Of a stretch of 64,000 nucleotides of DNA, positions 54,804-64,000 are shown piece by piece. The notes below the pieces were generated by a model. The model searched no databases. It was not told the DNA's origin and saw nothing but the letters and a program-made list of their open reading frames with translations. Origin of the DNA: Henricia sp. BOLD:AAB3569 (lineage: Eukaryota > Echinodermata > Asteroidea > Spinulosida > Echinasteridae); NCBI GenBank assembly GCA_037783545.1, contig JBBELK010000011.1:1426001-1490000 (forward strand), read 5' to 3'. The position numbers were made by a program, and so were the translations under genes. How positions within the stretch are numbered: the stretch's first letter is position 1; the number at the start of each line of letters is the position of its first letter.

Positions 54804-55653
54804 GTGACCCGCTCTGCAAAAAAAGGGTCTTAAGTCGCGCTGGCCAGTATTCTTTTTGCGACCATAAAAATAAATCTGTGGCATTTTAAACACAAAAGAA
54901 ATTCCAGGCATAACGCAGACATTCCAGGGGGAACACAGACATTCCAGGCGGTATCTGGGCACCGCCAGAAATTTCAATTTTTGTTTGGTATTTTATTGAA
55001 CGTGCACAGAGCCCACGGCCGCAGAGGAGACTATGACAAATCATCCATTGTCAAGCACTCCCACAGCGAGGACCACATCATCGACTGGGAAGCAGCACAA
55101 CTGATAGCGCCCATCGACAGATGGCACCCAAGACGCATCAGGGAAGCCATCGAAATACACAAGCACAACACAGTACCCCAAGACATTGGCTTCAACATCA
55201 GCAATATCTGGCACTCTCTATTATCCAACCAGACCGATGGGTCACCTATACCCTAGGTCCTCCCACCACGACAGCCACTGCCACAGTGTCATGCACCAGT
55301 GAGCACACTGGTGCCAACCACAGTATTAGGATCCTAGCACAACCACGCCTCCTCCACCCAAGCCAAGCCGCTTCAGTGCACACATTGTACACTGAAACCC
55401 CTCAACCAGTACTTATAGCCCTGCATCATCACGAGTCCGGCATTACTCCTGAAGACGAACAGAGCACGCTGTTCGAAACGTTGAGTTCACACTCACCGGT
55501 TCTTTTCAGAACCACACATATACAAATGAGATTCACATGGTGCTACCGTAAACCCATACACACGAGCGTGGACTTGCCGCGGATTTCTTTTGATGGTCGC
55601 AAAAAGAATACTAGCCAGCACGACTTAAGACCCTTTTTTGCAGAGCGGGTCAC
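54804..55653. mobile_element. Long-TIR element enclosing a Penelope-like endonuclease relic
   Basis: The left end GTGACCCGCTCTGCAAAAAA continues through GGGTCTTAAGTCG and ATTCTTTTTGCGACC. The right end is the reverse complement, ending CAGAGCGGGTCAC. The arms are about 80 bp. Between them lies a plus-strand Penelope-type endonuclease segment, so the structure is either a tailed Penelope copy with inverted ends or a captured fragment. Confidence 0.7.
54981..55256 (+). pseudogene. Penelope-like element, GIY-YIG endonuclease C-terminal relic
   Basis: One 91-codon open stretch contains SSIVKHSHSEDHIIDWEAAQ, then RRIREAIEIHKHN and a DIG..IS.IWHSLL end. This order (HS..H.IDW, RRIREAI, then a short end block) is that of the endonuclease tail of Penelope-type retroelements. 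The N-terminal GIY-YIG core and the reverse transcriptase are absent. Confidence 0.65.
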
Positions 55654-56077
55654 AAATACACTTCACTTTGTTAAAGTTTAATCACGTAGTTCACTCGTGT
55701 TTAAAAATTAGTTTAGTTAATGGTATTGCATACATTAATTGTATGTTTATTCCTCCATGATTGAACTGACTCGTTAGCTCTCAACCTGGTCGGGGTCGTA
55801 GAGTTCAATACACTGTATATCATTTATTATCAACCAACCAACCGGCCAACCAGGCCGATTCGACCTTGACTAGACCGCATTTCACGTGTCTACTGAATGC
55901 TAGTACTATTCCATGCTCTTTAAGTTTAAGTCATAATCATTATCATAAACCCTGCGCGGCCAGAGTCTGTCATTGTTTTAGGTATATAAAGTTAAAGTTG
56001 TGGCGAATTTTAGCACAACCAGCGACTGTTAAGAAGTGTTATGGTTGTAATAATATATAGCTTATTGATAATCAATC
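55654..56077. other. 5' flank of the SLC22 gene
   Basis: AT-rich, with no coding sequence supported. A TATATAAAGT motif at about 55982 lies roughly 90 bp before the start codon and is a TATA-box candidate. Confidence 0.4.
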
Positions 56078-59000
56078 ATGGAAGAAAACCATAAAGCGGC
56101 AGTAGAGGAGGACGCCGCGAAAGTCATCCCCACGGACTTTGACGACATTCTCGCGGAGGTGGACGAATTTGGAATTTGGCAGAAAAAGGTGTATTTCTTT
56201 GCTTCGTTGATCGGCATTTTTACAGGTATGAACGCTTTAGCCCCGGTGTTTGTAACCGCAGACACCGAGCACTGGTGCCGAGTAGCCGCCTGGGATAACG
56301 ACAACTGCATCGGTACTGCGCGGCCGGACGACTGGCAGTGTGTGACGGCCAAGCGAAATGTCTCTATTCCGCTCGTTACCAACAACGCAGGGAAACTAGT
56401 CTACGATAGCTGTAACATGTACAATGTGAACGGTGAAAACTTCACGTCTGGGTTAAACGTCTCTGATTACCAGACCAATTACACCATTCCATGTTCCAGT
56501 ACCGATGGTTGGGTATATGACACGCGGCAGTATAAGACAACCATCATAACAGAGGTAAGCCTATACACTCTTATACAATATCTATAGAAGGGACTAAAAA
56601 CCTTTCCCAAGTTTTGCTTACTAATGTGTGTTTTCCCACCTTTTAAAATACCATGGAGGAAGAACGTCCATGCCTGCATACTGGAAGCATAAATCAGCTC
56701 TTGCTTGACTCTCATTCCATACGACCTCGAACTTAGTTGACCTAGCCGTTCCAATTCCACTGTGTATATAGACGTCCACAGCGGGACAGGCGTAACCTTT
56801 ACATTTCCCTTCAGAGCCTGGGTATCTAGGCAACCGAGCATGAGCACTTGACTCACAGTTTTAAACCATTATCATAAATGGTTTGCCAAATGCGTTTTGA
56901 AATTGATTTTTTTGAAAATAATTTACAAGTCGGACATCACATAAGCCCTCTTGCACTAAACCAGGGACAACTCAGAAGAAATTTAAATTTTTCCTATTAA
57001 AATCTTCATATTTTGTTACCCTCGAATTCTGGTTTGTTTTCTCTGTCATTAGATTTTCACTTATTGATGCTCAATAAGTCTTTTAAAGGCGAGGCTCGTC
57101 AGCAATGCGCGCGCCCCAAATTCGTGCCACGAAATACGCAGATCCGTAGCAAATGGAGCTGCGTATTTAGGCCTATTGGCAAGAATTCGGCGCGCGCGCA
57201 TTGCTGACGAGCTGTGCCTTTAAGAAAAAAATAGTGACGTCAGAGTACAACATCTTGCCATCCGAAAAATCGTATTTTCCCCTAAACAATTTAGTACGGT
57301 CTGACGTGCGATCTGGAGCGACTGGTTAGCCTGTCCAAGTCGGTGTATTTCGCTGGTCTCCTTGTCGGGTCGTTTGTCTTTGGATCACTCGCCGATCGGT
57401 AAGTCACGTCGTTTGAGATATTCAACGCGCGCGCGTATGGTGTCTCAGTGATGACTTCTCATTTATTCTCAGTTGGTTTGATATACAAATCTTATAAAGT
57501 TATACCAAGAAAATGACCAATGTTACTTTCTATCTACAACTCCGTAAAAGTCTCCTGTTGTCTGCAACTTTAGGATTGGCCGTAAACCTACCATGATCAT
57601 TGGGACGATCGTCATGATAACGCCTGGGATTGCCGTCGTGTTCTCACCGAGCATGACAGTGTACATAATACTGCGGTTTTTCGTAGCTGCTGGTGGCATG
57701 GGCGCCTTTATTGCCGCATACGTCCTCGGTAGGTATTGCGGGTCCTCGGTAGGTATTGCGGGCCCTCTGCCCCTCTCCCGCTAAGTCTATGGCTGCGTTC
57801 GGCGCATTGCACTCGGGTCACATTACGCGAACGGCAAGTCCGCAGTCCGCATGCGCGAATGGCCATCAGTCAAGATGGCAGTCTCTTGCCATGACTACAC
57901 AAAAAACGCCGTTTTACTGCTCACAAGAAATTGAAGAAAATACAGACCGTAAGTCGTACTAAACCTTTGATGTCGTGTAAAACAAACCTTAGTGAGTTGT
58001 TGTTTCAGTTATCCAGTTGACACGTTGAGCAAATTCACAAAAAATCCAACCTATATCCCGCCATCGGCCATCTTCGTACAGATCACATGTAATGTCACTC
58101 GTCAGGAGTAAGAGCACACTCCCCATTTGTTGGGGAGTAGCGAGAGCATATACTCTCATTGACCCGAGTCTCGTTAATCTCGCCGTTCGCGCGCGCAGGA
58201 GTATGCTCGTGTTAACACGAGTACACGCCCGAACGCAGCCATGAAGTAAGTCACATTATGCATCACACGATTTGTGGCAAATGTACGTATCATCACTATT
58301 GGTGCATATTTTTCATATACTTGGTGGTAGAAATTAGTATGACCCTATATTAAATAGAAACAAACCCGTGTAATTAGCATACATTCCAGGCAAACCAGAA
58401 AAAAAATCAACTTTCCTGTGTTTTCATTCTGTGATTGTGATTTCACACTTGCCGATTTTGTTTTTTTATTTCAGTAAACAACGAAATCAAAATCAACTCT
58501 TTAGATATGTCTTTACCTGGTAACCAGCACAAAATTACCCAAAAGGACATCGATGATTTTTAAAGAGCCCTGAAATCCTAACTTTATGCAAACTTTTCCT
58601 GCATACTTGTGTAGAAAGACGATACTATTGTTCATTTTGATGGCCCATCAATAAAAGGTGGCATTTTTCAACTTTAAAAATGTCTTCACAAAAAGAGGGC
58701 GCTGTTTGGGCGTCTCACTTTAGAAACACACGGCAGAAAAGCAAAGAAGAAATATAAGATTTCAAACTGGAATTGTGGAAAAATGTAAACAATCATGAGT
58801 TACAAAAGTTTCAGCAAGTTGGAGAAAATACTAAAATCTGTTGACTGTGCACAGTTGAATGAGATATCCTGCAGTGTTTGCCTGATGTGACATCACAACT
58901 TTGCTCATGAATATGTAAATTTTGATCAGCATAAAAATAAAAAACCTTGGTTTTAACCCCTAAAACAACTTCGAAGTATGGTTTTTATGACTGTAAATGA

Positions 59001-62000
59001 ATAGAGTACATGTTGTTGTTGTTGTTAATTTATGGCATCTTCGGCAACTAATTAAAGGCCCTTTATGTCAAGAGTACATGTAGTTGCATACTTGCATACC
59101 ATTTAATTAATAAAAATACCATTTCAGGCCTTTAAGTGGGCGAAATTTGAACCCGAGTATTTTTTTCTTTGTTTATTTGTTTATTTTTTTTTTTTTTTTT
59201 AATCTTTTTTTTTTATATCTTATCTGTCGCAATAGACCTATGACATAATGACGTCACGCGATGTTTACCGCGGTGCATTATGGGTGAAATGTAGGGACGA
59301 AATCTCTGCATCGCTAGTTTGCACAATTATTGCAGGGCCATTTTCGCCGCCTTTTTATGCCTCAATAGTTCAAACCATAGTTCCAGCATTCGTCGTGGGC
59401 TTAAAACTCACGCAGGCACAACTAAGTTGGCACAAATCATTTTATACATTTAAGATCTTGGTTTTTGACGTTTTTTTTGTCAGCGAAGCGGTAAGTAAAG
59501 TTTACAAAGTTACGTGCATAATACTCTAGGCGCTACGCATGCAACGCACGCAAACTAGAGATGCAGAGATTTCGCCCCACTTTTCACCCATAATGCACCG
59601 CGGTAAACACTGCGTGACGTCATTACGTTTCAGGTCTATTGTGTTTTTTTAATCGTATTGCTCCAATGATCCACCAAGTTTTACACATTCCATTTCCCCA
59701 AAACTCACAGTTGACTGATTTTTGATCGATCATTTCAAAGTCAAACCAAAAAGTTGAGAATCTGAAGAAAACAATTATAACGGCACAACTTCTTTGGTTC
59801 CGTAGTTATGGAGTTTATTGGACCAAGGGGGCGAGTCATCACCGGTATTTGTTTCCAAGGTTTCTTCGCCGTGGGTCTGATGATTTTACCGTTACTCGCC
59901 TATTTCATCCGAAGTTGGAGGGGGTTACAGTTATGTATAGCGGTACCAGCCGTCTTGTACTTTCTGGTCTTTTTGTAAGTTTCTGTCTTTTTGTTTCTTT
60001 GTTTGTTTATTGGTCGATATCATAATCCATAAAAAATAATCACTTATTCATACTTGACAGGGGTTTGGGACGTATCTTAAATTATTTCTGAGAGGAGTGG
60101 TTATCTCATTGAAGGGTTTATCCCTTTGTAGGGCTTGCTAAGCTCACATGGTAGCCAACTTCTCAATCAGTAATGAACAACTGCAATACCGTGATTCGAG
60201 ACCACGAGTTGAGTTGGCTTTATAGCTCAATTATTGGTAGGGCGTCTGCACGTTAAGCAGAAGGTCCGCAGTTCGAATCTCGGTGGAGCCGAGTTGCCTT
60301 TCACCTCATCCAGATTTCTGTTCATCACAGGGCTTGGGATGAACACTCATGCAGTAAGAATCATCTGTTCTTAGTTACGTTCCAGAATCTGCTCGATGGT
60401 TGATTTCTAAGAAGAAATACGACAAAGCTGAGAAGATATTGAGGCGACTTGCTCGGGCTAACAAGAAAGATTTTCCGGAGGAGATGTTTTCTCCAGAAAG
60501 CATCGCTGCCGCAATGGTAAGTCACGTAGAGTCAGTGCCCTACATGTCCGTGGGTTATGCAGGACAGAGTTATATGCAAACAGCAGCAACGTTTGTGTAG
60601 TGTGTAGGCCTTTCTATTACCGGTTTTTCTTCGAAATTTGCCACAATGGAAGTGCTGATAGGGTTGAGTGCCTTGGCCAGGCAACCACCTAGTTGAAGCA
60701 AAATGGTTCTGGTGATTCCCTGATGGCAGCGGTAATAATGGCAACAGTGCCAGGAGTACCCTGTAGGGGGAATGCCACAATCTAACTGCTAATAGGATTG
60801 TGCGCCTTGGCCAGGTAGCCACCTAGTTGAAGCAAAATGGTTCTGGTGATTCCCTGATGGCAGCGGTAATAATGGCAACAGTGCCAGGAGTACCCTGTAG
60901 GGGGAATGCCACAATCTAACTGCTGATAGGGTTGTGGGCCTTGGTCAGGTAGCCACCTAGTTGAAGTGAAATGGTTCTGGTGATTCCCTGATGGCAGTGG
61001 TAATAATGGCAACAGCACCAGGAGTACCCTGTAGGGGAAATGCCACAATCTAACTGCTGATAGGGTTGAGTGCCTTGGACAGGCAGCCACCTAGTTGGAG
61101 CAAAATGTACAACTAATACGGTTGGTGAATGTGTCATCGGAAAATTGTTATATGATAATTAGGGTATCACTTCGATTACGTAATCATTTTTAGTCTTTTT
61201 ATTCAACAGGACAAAGAAGCTGCTGGACGAGAAACGGTCGTTGCGCTCTTCTGCTATCCCAACATGTGCCTTAAAACCCTCAATTTAATGTTTTACTGGT
61301 AAGTTTACTGTAAACAAAAAAACAGTGTGCGCATTCACCGTGAAATGATTGTTTTTTGGCTCAAAGTGAGCAAGGGTGACATGAAATACATGAATGTAAC
61401 GAACGCAACGTCTGGTATGGTGCCTAATCACTATTGAAATGAAACAACCAAACTTGGGATGAGAGAAAAATCGTAAGGGCCTTTTTGGGATTAGAACCCG
61501 AAAGCTCTGACTCGCCGGGCAGATGCTCTACCAGCTGGGCTATAAGGCACAGTTGGTATATTCCCTCAAGTTTTCTCTATGAACCCAAATTTTCTCTCTG
61601 TGTTGCATGGTAGCGAAACTGGGCAAAGTAACGAACGCAACATCGCGTACCGTGCCTGATCACCATTGAAATGAAACAACAAAACTGGGGATGAGAGAAA
61701 AATCGCAAGGGCCTTTTTGGGATTCGAACCCGAGACCTCTGACTTACTAGGCAGATGCTCTAAGGCACAGTTGGTACACTCCCTCGGGTATATTTCTCGG
61801 TGTTGCATGGTAGCACATACTATCTCGTATGGTGCCTGTGCAATTTGAATCCGTCGTGAGTGACAAGAGCCTTTTCTGTGGACTTGCAGGTTCGTAGTTA
61901 ACATGGTGTACTACGGTCTAGGCCTGAGCACATCGGACCTAGGCGTGGATGTCTATTTGGCCGCTGCTATCGCTGGTGCAGTGGAGTTTCCCAGCTACGC

Positions 62001-63590
62001 TTACTGCATATACGGAGTGGAAAAGTTTGGCAGGCGTGTTAACCTCAGCGGCACGATGGCGATCGGTGGTGTGGCATGTGTCGTCACTGCTTTCCTCGGT
62101 AATACAACCATTTTCAGTTATTAGTTTCCAGGCAATTTGGGCAGTTTATAACCCACCCAATGACCAAACATTGCACACTATTTTCCACTTTGCAGAACCC
62201 GGCGTCGTACGCACAGTCATTGCTATGATTGGAAAATTCTTCATTTCGGCTGCATTTGCCATCGCCTATGTGATTTCTGGCGAAATTTATCCTACTCCAG
62301 TCAGGTAGATTTTTCCATTTTTAATTATTATTAATCAGTTTATTTTAATCTAAATTGCAATCCTTCTGAAGTTATTTGATGAACTTGTGATGGACTCGAC
62401 AACAACCTTGTCCTATATACACGCACGTCCGATTTTAACGCGCTTATCAGAGTGGAAATACCCCGAGCTTTCAGGATGGTGTAGACCCATGCGACACACT
62501 ACAAGACTGGTGTTTTCACTTGCAATGCATGATGATGTACAATTCAATGACTTTAACTCCTACAGAAGTGCCGGTGTAGGCGTATCATCTACGGCAGCGC
62601 GTATCTCTGGTATTCTCTCGCCACTCATACTCGATTTGAAAGACATTTGGGCGCCGTTCCCTTACGTTGTGTTCGGTGGAATGGCGATTATTGCCGGGCT
62701 GCTGTCGGCGTTTCTACCCGAGACCAAAGGCAGAAATTTACCGGAGACGATGGAGGAAGGAGAGGCCTTCGGAAAGTAAGTATCGGACAGTTCATTAAGG
62801 GGATATCAAGGACCAAATATGGCCTTCTGTTTTTGCCACTCTAGAGTTCTCTTGACTGAGAAAGTGGCGACATAAGATGTTCACAGACGCCATGTTGTTT
62901 CCAAGGCGATGGCCATTATATGTAAATGACTTTATATCTGGGTCCCAATTCCAAGTTTTGCCTTGCTAAGAAAACAAGATGGCGTCCCCCATGACTTCAA
63001 GTTGTCGCGACTCTATCAAAGTAAACTAAAGGGCTGCGTTCGGGCGTGCAGTTCTCGTTACTCGGGAGTGATGCGTGCGCATTGCACTCGGGTTACATTA
63101 CGCGAACGGCGAGACCCCAGTTCGGGGCTGCGTTCCAAACACGCGAACATTGCAAACGTTTTTATTGTTCGCCAACAACTGGTACCCGGCTTTTCATAGA
63201 CGAGTGCACAAAAGTACTGTAACCAGTGGCGAACGTTGGCAACGTTCGCGTGTTTGGAACGCAGCCCTGAAATTAATGTAAAACATGTTGCGTGCGCATA
63301 ACGCCAGGAATATTTTGGTTTGTTGTGACGTCAGAGGGCACACCGTCCATTTTTAGATGGTTTATTCAGGCTGACGTCACTGACGTGCTCATAACAAACT
63401 ACCATTGTTAAAAGTTGATTTTTTTCTTATTCTTTCTTTTACAAGGCCAAGATGCTTAAAACGCGAAACAGAGACCGTGGATGAGGTTGCCATAGTTACC
63501 ATCACTATGAAGGAATTACCTGAAAACAAGGCATTCGAAAACCCTGGCTTCGATTTGAAAAATGACACAAATGGAGAATGTTTACCTTAG
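56078..63590 (+). CDS. SLC22-type organic ion transporter (major facilitator), 10 exons, complete
   Basis: Plasma-membrane MFS transporter of 602 aa, similar to organic cation/carnitine carriers. Exons: 56078-56554, 57295-57398, 57574-57728, 59806-59974, 60375-60516, 61210-61298, 61890-62098, 62196-62304, 62566-62775 and 63446-63590; all junctions agree in phase. TM1 is at about residues 38-58, followed by a large Cys-rich extracellular loop with several N-glycosylation sequons (NVS, NFT, NYT). TM2 is followed by the MFS signature GSLADRIGRKP, which intron 2 splits. [20 protein letters not shown] marks the loop after TM6. EIYPTPVR and [17 protein letters not shown] are SLC22 family signatures in the C-terminal half. 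The substrate (cation, carnitine or anion) cannot be assigned. A tandemly duplicated 5' splice site follows exon 3. The C-terminal exon is polar and cytosolic. Confidence 0.93.
57083..57223. repeat. TTAA-flanked foldback MITE, 'GCTCGTCAGC' family, copy 5
   Basis: TTAAAGGCGAGGCTCGTCAG at the left, CTGACGAGCTGTGCCTTTAA at the right. It lies in SLC22 intron 1, 72 bp before exon 2. Confidence 0.9.
57722..57761 (+). repeat. Exact 20-bp tandem duplication of the exon 3 splice donor
   Basis: GTCCTCGGTAGGTATTGCGG occurs twice in direct succession. The first copy carries the in-frame donor (G|GTAGGT after 57728). The second offers an identical donor after 57748. Confidence 0.95.
57788..58243. repeat. 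Inverted-repeat element with GGCTGCGTTCGG ends, copy 1
   Basis: ATGGCTGCGTTCGGCGCATT at the left and CGCCCGAACGCAGCCAT at the right. It lies in SLC22 intron 3. A relative with GGCTGCGTTC ends is at 63030-63268. Confidence 0.75.
59230..59641. repeat. Foldback element with arms of about 100 bp (CAATAGACCT ends)
   Basis: CAATAGACCTATGACATAAT with GACGTCACGCGATGTTTACC is mirrored by GGTAAACACTGCGTGACGTC and AGGTCTATTG. GCATTATGGGTGAAA and GAAATCTCTGCATC also pair. The interior (about 59345-59530) is unrelated to other repeats here. Confidence 0.85.
60222..60296 (+). repeat. tRNA-like sequence, second copy (probable pseudogene or SINE head)
   Basis: Has GGCTTTATAGCTCAATTATT...GTGGAGCC with a perfect TCTGC/GCAGA anticodon stem and GTT in the loop, preceded by C rather than U33. 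T-stem pairing is poor. It is a close relative of 3686-3757. Confidence 0.6.
60640..61110. repeat. Tandem repeat of about 145 bp, about 3 units, in SLC22 intron 5
   Basis: Units share GCCACCTAGTTGAAGCAAAA, GGTTCTGGTGATTCCCTGAT and CAGGAGTACCCTGTAGGGG with a few substitutions. Confidence 0.9.
61400..61835 (-). repeat. Two tandem copies of the main tRNA SINE
   Basis: Both contain the GAAATGAAACAAC tail, GGGATGAGAGAAAAATCG and a B-box-like sequence on the minus strand. They lie in SLC22 intron 6, antisense to the gene. Confidence 0.85.
63030..63268. repeat. Inverted-repeat element with GGGCTGCGTTC ends, copy 2 (nested)
   Basis: GGGCTGCGTTCGGGCGTGCA at the left, GTTTGGAACGCAGCCCT at the right, and a second internal GGGGCTGCGTTCCAAACACG that pairs with the right end. 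This suggests one element inserted into another. It lies in SLC22 intron 9. Confidence 0.75.
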
Positions 63591-64000
63591 TTAGGTCGTG
63601 TTTATATAGATTATTTCAATTTATAGATCATTTCAATTATTAATCGGGTATTTTTGTCGTTCAGATTTACCAAAGATTGTAAGAAAATTACCTCCTGTAA
63701 TCGACAGATAATTCAATTCTAGGATATACTTCCCACTTGCACTTCTGTCGGAAATGTTGCATTTCTGTCAGAAATGTTGCATTTCTGTCGGAAATGTTGC
63801 ATTTCCGGGATAATTAATTGATAAGGTTACTGCAGAGAGCAATGGACAAAATCACGGCGCATATTTGAAGAGTATTTTTCTGTAGTTATTAAATTCGGAT
63901 GATGATGTAATAATAAACTCTGCAACCGTTGCTTTTGTATTCGGAATACTTCAACAACAGGTAATTTTAAGCCCTGTAAAAAATGATGACACCGCGGAGC
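63591..64000. other. SLC22 3' UTR and right flank
   Basis: No gene is seen. It includes three direct copies of a 20-bp unit (TTCTGTCGGAAATGTTGCAT type) at about 63744-63803 and one polyadenylation signal. Confidence 0.6.
63912..63917 (+). promoter_or_regulatory. Polyadenylation signal AATAAA for the SLC22 gene
   Basis: A canonical AATAAA lies 322 bp after the transporter stop codon, on the same strand. No other gene is visible in this tail. Confidence 0.5.

Noticed and set aside
55121-55681. 186-codon open frame as a new gene
   Set aside because: It reads the Penelope relic in another frame and ends in the terminal inverted repeat, the same peptide (GRKKNT..DLRPFF) being read from the opposite arm at 54792-54977.

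Overview
This is animal genomic DNA: a gene-sparse, intron-rich invertebrate chromosome segment with GT-AG introns and heavy loads of short inverted-repeat elements, tRNA-derived SINEs and minisatellites. The gene content (an Olig-type bHLH factor, CTU1, PSMG1, RIOX2, a glycosyltransferase-92 enzyme, an SLC22 transporter and an amine-receptor-like GPCR) and the repeat style suggest a marine invertebrate deuterostome, most plausibly an echinoderm. No feature in the window proves the phylum. There is no prokaryotic gene, CRISPR array or operon.

Layout. (1) 0.5-5.7 kb, minus: RIOX2 (JmjC ribosomal oxygenase), eight exons seen, with a 5' exon not located and the 3' end off the left edge. (2) 8.05-9.09 kb, minus: an intronless Olig-family bHLH gene. 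(3) 11.43-31.20 kb, plus: CTU1 (tRNA 2-thiolation), twelve exons, with a 57-bp first coding exon separated by a 10.2-kb intron. I rebuilt it in phase to 350 aa. (4) 31.35-38.11 kb, minus: an eleven-exon gene for a protein with up to three cyclic-nucleotide-binding-like (CNB) domains, convergent with CTU1. This is the least familiar gene here. (5) 39.38-40.74 kb, plus: an intronless GT92 glycosyltransferase. (6) 42.73-44.84 kb, plus: a two-exon rhodopsin-class GPCR. (7) 46.96-51.11 kb, minus: PSMG1 (proteasome assembly chaperone 1), six exons, 273 aa. (8) 52.5-55.7 kb: a retroelement graveyard, with non-LTR reverse transcriptase relics and a Penelope-like endonuclease relic boxed by long terminal inverted repeats. 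(9) 56.08-63.59 kb, plus: an SLC22-type major-facilitator transporter, ten exons, 602 aa.

The genes are functionally unrelated neighbours: translation and ribosome modification (RIOX2, CTU1), proteasome assembly (PSMG1), development (Olig), glycosylation, signalling and transport. They do not form one system. All reconstructed exon chains keep frame across every junction, so the genes look intact.

The repeats are the most distinctive part of the window. At least four different inverted-repeat families sit between TTAA tetranucleotides and begin TTAAAGG or TTAAAGC, consistent with mobilisation by a TTAA-specific (piggyBac-like) transposase that is not encoded here. Two introns carry 78-bp tandem arrays of a tRNA-like 5' half, in the same orientation as the host gene.
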